A stretch of DNA of 64,000 nt from Pseudopyrenochaeta lycopersici (lineage: Eukaryota; Ascomycota; Dothideomycetes; Pleosporales; Pseudopyrenochaetaceae), in NCBI GenBank assembly GCA_003313425.1, contig NHZP01000009.1, positions 868,001 through 932,000 on the forward strand, written 5' to 3'. Both the position numbers and the translations under genes were made by a program. Of this stretch, positions 1 through 10,479 are shown one piece after another. Position 1 is the first letter of the stretch. Each line of letters opens with the position of its first letter. Under the pieces are notes generated by a model. It made no database searches. It worked only from the letters and a program-made list of their open reading frames with translations, and was not told where the DNA came from.

Positions 1-2615
1 ACATGTTGGTCAAGTCTGCAGACTGGACGCCTGAGATCCGCAATATGGCAACGGCAATTCTGAAGAAGGCTTTGGGTGCCGGCAAGAACGACGGAACCGA
101 CAAGTACCAGATGGGTCTGACCAAGATCTTCTTCCGCGCGGGTATGCTTGCGTTCCTTGAGAATCTGCGAACAGCCAGGCTCAATGACGCCGCTATCATG
201 ATTCAGAAGAACCTCCGAGCGAAGTACTACCGCCGTATTTACCTCGAAATGCGCGAAGCTATCATCTCTGTTCAATCATTGGCTAGGGGCTACATGACCC
301 GAGAGCGTGCTGAAGAGGCCCGGCAAATTAGGGCTGCGACAACCATTCAAAGAGTATGGCGTGGAAGCAAGGATCGCAAACAGTACAACCTGGTCCGTAA
401 TTCTCTCATCAAGTTCGAGGCTGCCGCGAAGGGTTTCCTTCTCCGAAAGAACCTGTTGGACACCAGGCTTGGAAATGCTGCTCGCATGATTCAACGCAAC
501 TGGCGAAGACAGCGATGGATCCGCGCGTACAAGAAGCAGCTCAAGGACATTATTACTGTCCAGAAGCTGTGGAGAGGAAGGAAGGCCCGCAAGGAATACA
601 AGGTTCTTCGTGCCGAGGCCCGCGACCTCAAGAACATCTCCTACAAGTTGGAGAACAAGGTCCTCGAACTTTCCCAGAACAACGGAACCCTCAAACAACA
701 GAACAAGACCCTCCAGTCCCAGATCGAGAGCTACGAAAATCAAATCAAATCGTACAAGGAGCGCAGTCGGACTCTCGAGAACCGGCAAAAGGAGCTGCAG
801 GCCGAAGCCAATCAGGCTGGTATCACTGCTGCCAAGCTGAGCCAGATGGAGGACGAGTACAAGAAATTGCAGACAAGCTACGAGGAGAGCACCGCGAAGA
901 TGAGGCACCTTCAGGAAGAGGAGAAGGAACTTCGTGCTTCGCTCAAGAGGACAACCGAGGATCTCGAGCAGTCGAAGAGGAGAAGCAACGTCACCGAAAA
1001 CGAGAAGATGTCGCTGCGACAACAACTCGCCGAGCTGCAAGAGCAGGTCGAGTTGATGAAGCGCTCTGGTCCCATCAACGGCGAGATGGGCAATGGTCAT
1101 ATTCCGATGACCGCAAGCAGCCTGATCAACCTAGTATCTTCGAAGAAGCCGAAGAGGCGCAGTGCTGGTCCAGACACTCGCGATCTCGATCGTTTCAGCC
1201 AGCAGTACAATCCACGACCTGTTTCGATGGCCGTTGGTTCTACTGCTCACAGGCAGAACTTGTCTGGCTCCACGTTCGCTCAGTTCGAAAACGTTGAGCT
1301 TGAGCTTGAGAACATCCTAGCTGAGGAGGATATGCTCAACGACGAGGTTACTCTGGGTCTTATCAAGAACTTGAAGATCCCATCGCCGACCACCACACCT
1401 CCACCCACTGACAAGGAGGTCCTCTTCCCCGCTTATCTCATCAATCTCGTTACTTCCGAGATGTGGAACAATGGCTTCGTCAAGGAGTCCGAGCGCTTCC
1501 TTGCGAACGTCATGCAGTCGATTCAGCAGGAAGTCATGCAGCATGATGCTGACGATGCGATCAACCCAGGAGCTTTCTGGCTTTCCAACGTCCACGAGAT
1601 GCTTTCATTTGTTTTCCTGGCCGAGGACTGGTATGAGCAGCAAAAGACTGATAATTACGAATACGATCGATTACTGGAGATTGTGAAGCACGATTTGGAA
1701 AGTCTTGAGTTCAACATCTACCACACCTGGATGAAGGTTCTCAAGAAGAAGCTGCACAAGATGATTATTCCCGCCATCATCGAGTCGCAGTCCCTTCCCG
1801 GATTCGTTACCAACGAGAGCAACCGTTTCCTCGGTAAGCTACTCCAGGGCAGCAACACACCTGCTTACAGCATGGACAACCTCCTCAGCCTGCTCAACAG
1901 CGTTTACAAGGCTATGAAGGCATACTACCTTGAAGACTCCATCATCACACAGTGTGTCACAGAGTTGTTGAGGTTAGTAGGCGTCACAGCCTTCAATGAT
2001 CTTCTTATGCGCCGCAATTTCCTCTCCTGGAAGCGTGGCCTCCAAATTAACTACAACATCACTCGCATTGAAGAATGGTGCAAATCGCACGATATGCCCG
2101 AAGGTACCCTTCAACTCGAGCATCTTATGCAGGCCACCAAGCTCCTGCAGCTCAAGAAGGCTACTCTTAACGATATCGAGATTATTCAAGATATCTGCTG
2201 GATGCTGAGCCCGAACCAGATCCAGAAACTGCTAAATCAGTATCTGGTTGCCGACTATGAGCAGCCGATCAACGGCGAGATCATGAAGGCCGTTGCCTCG
2301 AGGGTAACGGAGAAGAGTGATGTGTTGCTTTTGACCGCAGTGGATATGGAGGATTCAGGGCCGTACGAGATTGCAGAGCCGAGAGTTATCACAGCCTTGG
2401 AAACCTACACGCCATCATGTAAGTTCTATAAGCACCGCGTTGATGACGCGATCACAGTGCTAATGCTGTTGTTAGGGTTACAAACTCCTCGTCTCAAGCG
2501 TCTTGCTGAGATCGTTTCGCAGCAAGCTATTGCGCAGCAGGAGAAATTGGAGTTTGATACCAATGGCGACGGTGTGAACGGACATGACACGATTGAGGAA
2601 GGCATTGAGGCGTAG
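1..2615 (+). CDS. MYO2: Class V myosin, C-terminal part (5' truncated by window)
   Basis: Actin-based motor that carries vesicles and organelles to sites of polarised growth. Only the end of the motor head, the neck and the tail are visible. The head end (MGLTKIFFRAG) is followed by about six IQ motifs over visible residues 55-205 (for example IQKNLRAKYYRR, IQRVWRGSKDRK). These bind calmodulin-type light chains. A Glu/Lys/Gln-rich coiled coil follows (about 205-360), then a variable linker, then the globular DIL cargo-binding domain (about 470-800). An intron at 2419-2475 (GTAAGT...CTAAT...TTAG, 57 nt, no in-frame stop) is best removed: this restores a continuous W-L-Q-T-P-R-L-K-R end typical of fungal myosin V. 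Exons are therefore <1..2418 and 2476..2615, giving 851 visible residues. The start lies outside the window. Family assignment is very secure. Confidence 0.95.
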   Translation, partial: MLVKSADWTPEIRNMATAILKKALGAGKNDGTDKYQMGLTKIFFRAGMLAFLENLRTARLNDAAIMIQKNLRAKYYRRIYLEMREAIISVQSLARGYMTRERAEEARQIRAATTIQRVWRGSKDRKQYNLVRNSLIKFEAAAKGFLLRKNLLDTRLGNAARMIQRNWRRQRWIRAYKKQLKDIITVQKLWRGRKARKEYKVLRAEARDLKNISYKLENKVLELSQNNGTLKQQNKTLQSQIESYENQIKSYKERSRTLENRQKELQAEANQAGITAAKLSQMEDEYKKLQTSYEESTAKMRHLQEEEKELRASLKRTTEDLEQSKRRSNVTENEKMSLRQQLAELQEQVELMKRSGPINGEMGNGHIPMTASSLINLVSSKKPKRRSAGPDTRDLDRFSQQYNPRPVSMAVGSTAHRQNLSGSTFAQFENVELELENILAEEDMLNDEVTLGLIKNLKIPSPTTTPPPTDKEVLFPAYLINLVTSEMWNNGFVKESERFLANVMQSIQQEVMQHDADDAINPGAFWLSNVHEMLSFVFLAEDWYEQQKTDNYEYDRLLEIVKHDLESLEFNIYHTWMKVLKKKLHKMIIPAIIESQSLPGFVTNESNRFLGKLLQGSNTPAYSMDNLLSLLNSVYKAMKAYYLEDSIITQCVTELLRLVGVTAFNDLLMRRNFLSWKRGLQINYNITRIEEWCKSHDMPEGTLQLEHLMQATKLLQLKKATLNDIEIIQDICWMLSPNQIQKLLNQYLVADYEQPINGEIMKAVASRVTEKSDVLLLTAVDMEDSGPYEIAEPRVITALETYTPSCKFYKHRVDDAITVLMLLLGLQTPRLKRLAEIVSQQAIAQQEKLEFDTNGDGVNGHDTIEEGIEA

Positions 2616-3239
2616 ACCGGGATATTATAACTGATTGAACGACGTTTAGACATGAGAGACGACCATTCTAAAAAACCTCTTTGGGTTCTGTAGTTGTAGG
2701 TGTCTGTCTAGCTGGGCTTTGTTCTGGGAGGCACGTGATGACGCATGACATCTTGGGTATATAATGTGGAATCTGTTCTTCTTACTTGAGCTTGTCACCT
2801 ATATGAGGCTATGAATACGGGATATTTCCCCGTGCCAGTGTACGAATCTCTCCAATCATAGTATTATTGATTACGAACAAACTTGCTGCAAAGACTTCAC
2901 TTCGACATTGTGTGCATCTTGGCAGATGTGGACCTCATTCGCGGAGTCCTGTGCTAATCAAGGGCGAGAAATAAGGTTTTGCCATGATTGGGCTCTTCAG
3001 TATTTTCAATACATAGGTAGTTCAGTGTTTTCAGCTTGATATACGCGTAGCTCATACTAGCACTATGACTATTGATGTGATGCTGGGGGAATGAATGAAT
3101 GGGCACGTGAAATCGTGTTGCGCTAGGATCTACCGGAAGTGGATCCTTGTTTCACGTGTTGCCCGTTCAACCCATATGGAGATCCCCTATTTTCACGATA
3201 TCACATTGGATAACACGAAGTCAAACATCTATAATCATC
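2616..3239. other. Intergenic region with three CACGTG boxes
   Basis: No gene seen. It holds the 3' flank of the myosin gene and the 5' flank of the BTB gene. Three CACGTG hexamers lie at 2732-2737, 3104-3109 and 3153-3158. Such E-boxes are known binding sites of fungal bHLH factors; any role here is inference. Confidence 0.5.
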
Positions 3240-4653
3240 ATGATGGGCAATGCTAATTCATCTCCGGTCACTGGACAGAAGCGCAAACGCCCCGCCTTGT
3301 TGTACGTTCTATGCAAGTGCGAGGTCCCGACGCGTTCCGGTCCGACTCGCAATTGTGAAAGACGACAAGTTTGCTCTTCTTGCTAACCTAGCTTCCCAGA
3401 TCAGTAGACCAGAGTCTTGTAAAGATTTCAATTGGAGATGGAGTTGTCAAGGAGAAGACATCCTTTATGATCCACGAAGGCTTGCTTTGCGCACACTCGA
3501 AATACTTTAGGAAAGCTTTTAAGGGTGACTTCCGTGAGAGCAGAGAGAAGACGATCCATCTGCCAGACATCAGTGATTCTACTCTGCGCCTTTTTCAGTT
3601 TTGGCTCTATGGACAGTCTACAAGGGAGGCGCCTGAGCGCGTGACCAAGAGAGCGAAAAGGAGGCACCGACATGTTCCTGATGATGAAGCTGCAGGCGCC
3701 GAAGATGATCAATTATCCACACAAGCAATACGAGGGGACGATGAGGCAGAAGAAGAACTGCGCGATCTTGAATGGGAACTTCTTAAGAGTAATCCGGATC
3801 CTGCCGCATGGGTGGCTTGCGAAGGTAAGATTATTCCTCAGAAATGCTTCTGCAAAAACGACTAAAGTATGCAGAATTCTTGTTTCAAACAAAGCCCAAC
3901 TATCTTCAGACTCTAGCTCGTCTTTACGCCTTTGCAGATGTTTACAATACACCGCAGCTTCGACAAGACGTGATGACTATCTTGATCGAGCTGCAAAATC
4001 TTAATCAAGACTGCGAGGAAAGCGATACTTCTGGAACTCTTTTAGAACTCTACGATGCATTACCGTCGAGTGCATCCATCTGTCAATATCTAGTCAAACG
4101 GACAGCAGTATATGGAGATTTCAGCAACTCAACGAGCTCAGAATTGGATAACCTTCCTCACGGGTTTCTCGTCGACATGCTTTTACTTTCCGTCCCGCTC
4201 AAACGCGTCAGTCGCACCAAGTTGAAAGAAGAACTCCACGATAGTTGCAACTTCCATGAACACCCAAAGAATCGAGATGACATCATCGCCTGCAAGAAAA
4301 GCCAGTTACGCGACGGAGCGTTCTACGGGAGCTTCTTGCGCGCATGCATGAGCGAAGTGTATGCACTTGAGGACGAGGCAGATCAAGCACAGCTTGAGGC
4401 TATGCGACAAGAGGAGAATCAACACCGGGAAACGCAGGATGATGAAGATACAGCTGAGGAGTTTGGGGCTGGAAACGAAGCAGATGATACCCTGCTTGGT
4501 GAAGAGAGGGACGAGAAAGACACAGAATTGGATTCGGAAAGTGAAGCTTCGACGTCAACGGAGGGGGCTCCTCGATCGCATTTTCACAGCCTGACGAGAA
4601 GTGCTAAATGTACTTGCTTATGGCTTTTACAGAATGGGTCTGGGCGACGGTGA
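3240..4653 (+). CDS. BTB/POZ domain protein
   Basis: Three exons fit: 3240..3301, 3400..3824 and 3875..4653. Introns are 98 and 50 nt, each with a branch-like element (gctaacc, gactaaa), and the frame is kept through both. After a basic start (QKRKRP) the protein has a BTB/POZ core at about residues 25-95: LVKISIGDGV, then the hallmark H-x-x-L-L-x-x-H-S-x-Y-F-x-K-A-F, then IHLPDIS. The second half has the helical stretch usual in fungal BTB proteins (RLYAFADVYNTPQLRQDVM). The C-terminus is acidic (Glu/Asp-rich). BTB domains dimerise and often recruit cullin-3 ligases; fungal members of this type mostly have no known function. Exon 3 ends inside the 3' part of a possible minus-strand small gene. 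Confidence 0.85.
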
Positions 4654-4914
4654 CAGATCGCGAGAGTTACGACCACCATATTCGTAGCTGTACTTTTCAT
4701 GATCTGTTTTAACATGAACCGCATATGATGGCGCAATCCGGCGCTCATACACTTTTTCCACGAGTGTATCCCATTTATCCTGTATAATATCGTCTTTGCT
4801 TGACTTGGCAATCGAGTCTTTTGGAGCACAGCCGACCCCACGGTCGACGCCTGGTGTAGAAGATACGAGGCTGGATAAAATTAGAACTGTGCAATATGAA
4901 CGGAAATGCATCAT
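4627..4914 (-). CDS. Possible small secreted protein (95 aa)
   Basis: An open frame starts with MM and a hydrophobic segment (FRSYCTVLILSSLVSS) followed by STPG, which looks like a signal peptide with its cleavage region. The remainder (about 75 residues) is hydrophilic, has one Cys and ends in a Pro/Ser-rich tail. The same frame is open upstream to 5232 without a recognisable domain. The last 27 bp overlap the end of the BTB gene on the other strand. No family recognised. It could be a chance frame, so confidence is low. Confidence 0.3.
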   Translation of the reverse strand: MMHFRSYCTVLILSSLVSSTPGVDRGVGCAPKDSIAKSSKDDIIQDKWDTLVEKVYERRIAPSYAVHVKTDHEKYSYEYGGRNSRDLSPSPRPIL

Positions 4915-6575
4915 CCACTGAAGGTGTCGCCTCAGTTGATCCAACCTCGCCTTATTTTCTTGGGAGGCTTGATGTTGGCTTATTGTAGGGCAATTGAGGG
5001 ACAGACTGAGTTGTAGCGGGTTTAAATGCGAGAATGAGGCCAGAGTTCGAAATAGGATAATGATATTCTGGCTTGAGCATAATAAATTAGCATTGATCCA
5101 ACGTGACCTTGCTCGACCTAAGAATATTTTGGGATCGGCTGCATGCAAGCCAGCCTTGCCATTTGAAAGACCTTGTTGGATTGAGTATACTACGAGAGTA
5201 TGCACCAAGACCAAGGTGAACAGGAGCGACAATCGGAACAGTTACTACGATTCCTCTGGATCCTAGCTCGTCTTCATTGGCATTCGATATGCTCTCCGCG
5301 CAGCAGTCGCGCCCTAACGCATTGTTTTTTATCAAATCAATCAAATCAGGAGCTTCCTCCTCTGCATGACGTTTGTATAGTACGACAGTGGGCAGGAGGG
5401 GGGGATGGCTACTTCCTATTCTGAAAATTGCCAGAGGTCTCAGCTTCAGGACGCAACAGGAATAATGACGGGTTAGACCTTGAAGTCACAGGCCAACCTC
5501 CCTAGTATTGCTAATAGGTTGATTTGGATTTTATGAGGTGAATCAGTTTTTGGACGTAAGTGCGTTTGGAGAAGACCAAATTGGTCAGGACATTGCCCCT
5601 TTGGTAGCGTTCGCGTTGGTAGTCAATTTTATTGAGGCAAACCATTGTTAAGAATGATTCAAATCATATAATGGAAACTCATGAGAGGGGTGGGGATTAG
5701 AAGTGGTGGAGTAGATATAGTGTAGGAGTCATCACACTCTGACATTTGTATTTCTCTCTAGTCACAATATGTATTCACGCTATCCTGTTATATTCTAGGC
5801 TTGATGCAGCGGAATGAAGATTAAGCAGCCACGAATAGTTCTGATGGCCTTGGTTCGTATTGCTATCGGCTCTTGAATGTGAGTATCCAGATATTTTAAT
5901 TATCTCTGTTCACTTCCGTGTCGATGCATTTAAATGATATATGCAGAACCTGGACAGCCAGCTCTTTGCGACACAGATGCAGGAGGAAGTCAAGATGCAA
6001 ACAGCAAAGAAGAGCACCTGTGTGAAGTTGAATTTGAAGAGATCCCGAGCCTTGAACCAAGCAACCAGAATTGCCTAACGAGCAATGCGAATATTTCAGC
6101 CCTCACTGTAATCCCGGATGACATTATCTTTAATGAGTTTGAATCTATAGCTATACTGCAAAAGCACGACTGAATTCTTCTTAATAAATATGGTGAGATA
6201 TGCCTGAATGTGTGGGTAGCTAAAGGGAGACTTGGCCGTAAACGATGCATCGTTTCCCTATCACCCCATCACGAGCGCACGTGATGTGCATAGATGCAAA
6301 GGTATACATCCCCGCTAGTCTGATTTTGTAAATACACGTCCAAAGCGGGTCAGTTACCTTCACCATAGTACTGGCGATGTGCAATAACCTCTCGCTCTGC
6401 ATAATGCAGCATTGACCTACTCATGTGACTTAACGGGTGCGGCTTGGCCAGCAAGGCAACCATCATGGACAGCAGAGGAGCTCAGCCTCGACAACAATAC
6501 CAGCCTCATCACTTCAACAAAACAATCCTACCAAAAGAACAAGGAAAGAGTCATATATGATATAATGTTATCGTC
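4915..6575. other. Gene-poor interval upstream of HET-ankyrin gene
   Basis: I see no convincing gene. A 79-codon frame at 5934-6173 has no recognisable domain. The sequence is AT-rich with scattered stops on both strands. A CACGTG hexamer lies at 6277-6282, some 300 bp upstream of the HET-ankyrin start. Confidence 0.5.
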
Positions 6576-9500
6576 ATGTCCCCGCATTTTTATTCCCCGC
6601 TATCATCGGAGCACCATAGTATTCGCTTACTTCGCTTGATGCCAGACAAAAACGAATCAGCTGATATTCAATGCGAGCTCTTCGAATACTCCCTCCAGAA
6701 CTCATGTGGCAATCATTTGTACGAGGCTTTATCCTATGTATGGGGTAATCCAGAACAAAAACAGCGTATTCTTGTAGGTAGTCAAAGCCTTGATGTTACA
6801 GTCAACCTTCATGCGGCGCTTTTACGTCTCCGAAATCGCTTCTTGGAGCGAATTCTTTGGGTAGATGCCATTTGCATTAACCAAGGAAATTCGAAAGAGA
6901 AGGGACACCAGATTCAGTCTATGGCAAAGATTTATGGTCAAGCAAACCGTGTAGTTGTTTGGCTTGGAGAGGCTGCAGACGATAGCAATCAGGCTCTCGA
7001 AAGGATTCGACTCGCTGGAGGCAAGAAGTCTATACATTCACCTAAAAAAGATGTAATTGACAAAGCGGTTCTTTCGCTATTACAGCGGTCATGGTTTCGG
7101 CGAATCTGGGTAAGTCAACAGATATTCGATAGCATCTGCGATGATGACTGAAAGATCGAATCAGATACTTCAGGAGGTCGCTGCAGCTCGACATGTGCTA
7201 ATCGCCTGTGGTTCGACAGAGATAGATGGATACGCCTTCTGCGTAGGCGTGGAAACATTGATGGGGTCCTACAATTTACAGCCAGACTTGCATAGTTTGA
7301 TCCGTTCCGTGGCCTTTCTGATACGAGGGGCGATATTTAGAGCTAAGGGGCCCGGTAGTGTTTCTCAAGAGATATGCCCACTGTTCGAGCTGATTGATAT
7401 GTACCATACCCATGAGGCTACGTTGCATCACGATAAAGTGTATGCCTTACTGGGCATGAGCTCCGATGATCTCAGCCAAACTAGTTTATCTCCTGACTAC
7501 AATCATCCATGGAAGGACCTATTTGAAACACTAACCAGATTTCTACTCTGCGAAGAGATATCCGTAGAGGCGTCACCACACAAGGAGAGTGCAGTAATCA
7601 ATAGCGAAGGGTTTGTTCTGGGCAAAGTTTCCTCGATACAGCGTGATATCAGTTGGGTTGACGGACAGAGCGTAGATGTCATTTGGAGTAACCAATTGAG
7701 TACACCATGGGATATAGGAAACAGGCAAAATATCTGGACTCTCCAGCCTACAGCAAAATCCATTATGGTAGGGGATATAATCTGCCTTTTCCACGGAACC
7801 TCTAAACCGACCATCATTAGGGATTGTGGCGATCATTGGGCTATAATCGTGATAGCAGCTGTTCCTCCGCAAACCATACGAATGGGGAAGGAAGATGTTG
7901 AATGGTCAGATTATTTGCAACTGGTAAAAACAAGACCTCACAATCTTCATTGTGTCTGGGACTGGGAAGCTTCACCAAAAACATCGCGAAATCAAGGAGA
8001 ACATGGAAACCCACAGGGCCATTTGGACCAAGTAATTGTGTCGTGGGAGTCTGCACTTGTTTTAGGAGATGTGAAAGAGTATAGAAGGGCACAGGAGAAA
8101 TTCGAAGACGCAATGAAGGGCTATGAAATAAGACATGAGAAAGATTCTTTGCGCGAAGTAATAACAAACCGACGAGGCTTGACAAACAGTGCCGATCTGG
8201 GCTGGATGAATAGACAATATAGTCAACCGCCGCTGTTGTGGGCAGCAGAGAGAGGGTACAAGGCTGTATTTAAGCTCCTGGGTGAGACTTATAAGGCTAA
8301 CGTCAATCTTAAGGACAAGAAAGGTCAAACATCGCTTTTATTAGCTGCAGGAAAAGGCCATCTCGCAGTTATAGAGATACTACTGCAAGAAAAGGTAGAT
8401 GTCAATGCAGCAGCAGGAAATAACGGTAGGACAGCATTGCAAGCAGCAGCAGAAGGAGGCCACCTCGTAGTTATAGAGCGACTACTGCAAGCAAAGGCGG
8501 ATGTCAATGCAGCAGCAGCAGAATACAATGGCAGAACAGCACTGCAAGCAGCTGCAGAAGGAGGCCATCTTGCAGTTGTAGAGCGGCTGCTGCAGGCAAA
8601 GGCAGAGGTAAATGCAGCAGCAGCAGAAGATGAAGGCAGAACAGCGTTGCAAGCGGCAGCACAAGGAGGCCATCTCACAGTTGTAGAGCGACTACTGCAG
8701 GCAAAGGCAGAGGTTAATGCAGTAGCAGCAGAATACAATGGCAGAACAGCACTACAAGCAGCTGCAGAAGGAGGCCATCTTGAAGTTGTAGAGCGGCTGC
8801 TGCAGGCAAAGGCGGATGTTAATGCAGCGGAATCAAGATATAATGGCAGAACAGCACTGCAAGCAGCTGCACAAGGGGGCCATCTCGCAGTTGTAGAGCG
8901 GCTGCTGCAGGCAAAGGCGGATGTTAATGCAGCGGAATCAAAATATAATGGCAGAACAGCACTACAAGCAGCTGCACAAGGGGGCCATCTCGCAGTTGTA
9001 GAGCGACTACTGCAAGCAAAGGCAGATGTTAATGCAGTAGCAGCAGAATACAATGGCAGAACAGCACTACAAGCAGCAGCACAAGGAGGCCATCTCCCAG
9101 TTGTAAAGCGACTACTGCAGGCAAAGGCAGATGTTAATGCAGCAGCAGAATACAAAGGTAGAACAGCGTTGCAAGCAGCTGCAGAAGGAGGCCATCTTGC
9201 AGTTGTAGAGTGGCTGCTGCAGGCAAAGGCGGATGTCAATGCAGCGGAATTAAAATATAATGGCAGAACAGCACTACAAGCAGCAGCACAAGGGGGCCAT
9301 CTCGCAGTTGTAGAGCGACTACTGCAAGCAAAGGCAGAGGTTAATGCAGTAGCAGCAGAATACAATGGCAGAACAGCACTACAAGCAGCTGTAGAAGGAG
9401 GCCACCTTGAAGTTGTAGAGCGGCTGCTGCAGGCAAAGGCAGAGGTAAATGCGGCATCAGGAAGAAGCAACGGCAGAACAGCGTTGCAAGCAGCAGCACA

Positions 9501-10479
9501 AAGGGGCCATCTCGCAGTTGTAGAGCGACTACTGCAGGCAAAGGCAGAGGTAAATGCAGCAGCAGCAGAAGATGAAGGCAGAACAGCGTTGCAAGCGGCA
9601 GCACAAGGAGGCCATCTCACAGTTGTAGAGCGACTACTGCAGGCAAAGGCAGAGGTTAATGCAGTAGCAGCAGAATACAATGGCAGAACAGCACTACAAG
9701 CAGCTGCAGAAGGAGGCCATCTTGAAGTTGTAGAGCGGCTGCTGCAGGCAAAGGCGGATGTTAATGCAGCGGAATCAAGATATAATGGCAGAACAGCACT
9801 AGAAGCAGCTGCAGAAGGAGGCCATCTTGCAGTTGTAGAGTGGCTGCTGCAGGCAAAGGCGGATGTTAATGCAGCGGAATCAAAATATAATGGCAGAACA
9901 GCACTACAAGCAGCTGCACAAGGGGGCCATCTCGCAGTTGTAGAGCGACTACTGCAAGCAAAGGCAGAGGTTAATGCAGTAGCAGCAGAATACAATGGCA
10001 GAACAGCACTACAAGCAGCTGCAGAAGGAGGCCACCTTGAAGTTGTAGAGCGGCTGCTGCAGGCAAAGGCAGATGTTAATGCAGCAGCAGAATACAAAGG
10101 TAGAACAGCGTTGCAAGCAGCTGCGGAAGGAGGCCATCTCGCAGTTGTAGAGCGGCTACTGCAAGCAAAGGCAGAGGTTAATGCAGTAGCAGCAGAATAC
10201 AATGGCAGAACAGCACTACAAGCAGCAGCACAAGGAGGCCATCTTGCAGTTGTAGAGTGGCTGCTGCAGGCAAAGGCGGATGTTAATGCAGCGGAATCAA
10301 AATATAATGGCAGAACAGCACTACAAGCAGCTGCAGAAGGAGGCCATCTTGCAGTTGTAGAGCGGCTGCTACAGGCAAAGGCAGATATAAATACTGCAGA
10401 AATAGGATACAAAGGAAGAAAAGCACTGCAATTGGCAGCAGAAGGAGGCCACTTTGCAGTTGTAAAGCGGCTTGACTAA
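6576..10479 (+). CDS. HET-domain protein with highly uniform ankyrin repeats
   Basis: Two exons: 6576..7109 and 7165..10479. The 55-nt intron (GTAAGT...TCAG) rejoins RSWFRRIW to ILQEVAAARHV, a hallmark of HET domains. The product is about 1282 residues. The HET domain fills about residues 15-250, with LYEALSYVWG, ILWVDAICINQ and the W-F-R-R-I-W motif. A linker of about 280 residues follows. From about 8310 there are one or two divergent ankyrin repeats, then about 20 units of 35 residues (105 bp) with consensus NGRTALQAAAEGGHLAVVE then RLLQAKADVNAA. Units differ at only a few positions (A/T/E/P/V before VVE or VIE; R/W/K before LL; D/E before VN; the inter-repeat loop). HET proteins act in heterokaryon incompatibility and cell-death signalling; ankyrin repeats bind other proteins. 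The uniform repeats suggest ongoing recombination. Function of this one is unproven. Confidence 0.9.
8398..10470 (+). repeat. Tandem 105-bp coding repeats (ankyrin array)
   Basis: About 20 head-to-tail copies of a 105-bp unit (two are 102 bp) within the second exon of the HET-ankyrin gene. Each starts near the codons for GRTALQ and ends near KADVNAA. Many neighbouring units differ by only a few bases, and one block of 269 bp (8590-8858) is repeated exactly at 9532-9800. The final unit is truncated. The array is GCA/GAA-rich and free of stop codons on the opposite strand for over 2 kb. Confidence 0.95.

Noticed and set aside
276..1100. 274-codon minus frame inside the myosin gene
   Set aside because: Leu-rich shadow of the coiled-coil and IQ region. 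The plus strand has unmistakable myosin V sequence.
5934..6173. 79-codon frame upstream of the HET-ankyrin gene
   Set aside because: Acidic but without domain, signal peptide or splice context; too short to support.
8325..10412. 695-codon open frame on the minus strand across the ankyrin array
   Set aside because: It is the complement of a biased repeat (GCA/GAA codons) and gives a Ser/Ala/Cys repeat with no known fold, while the plus strand encodes clear ankyrin repeats joined to a HET domain.
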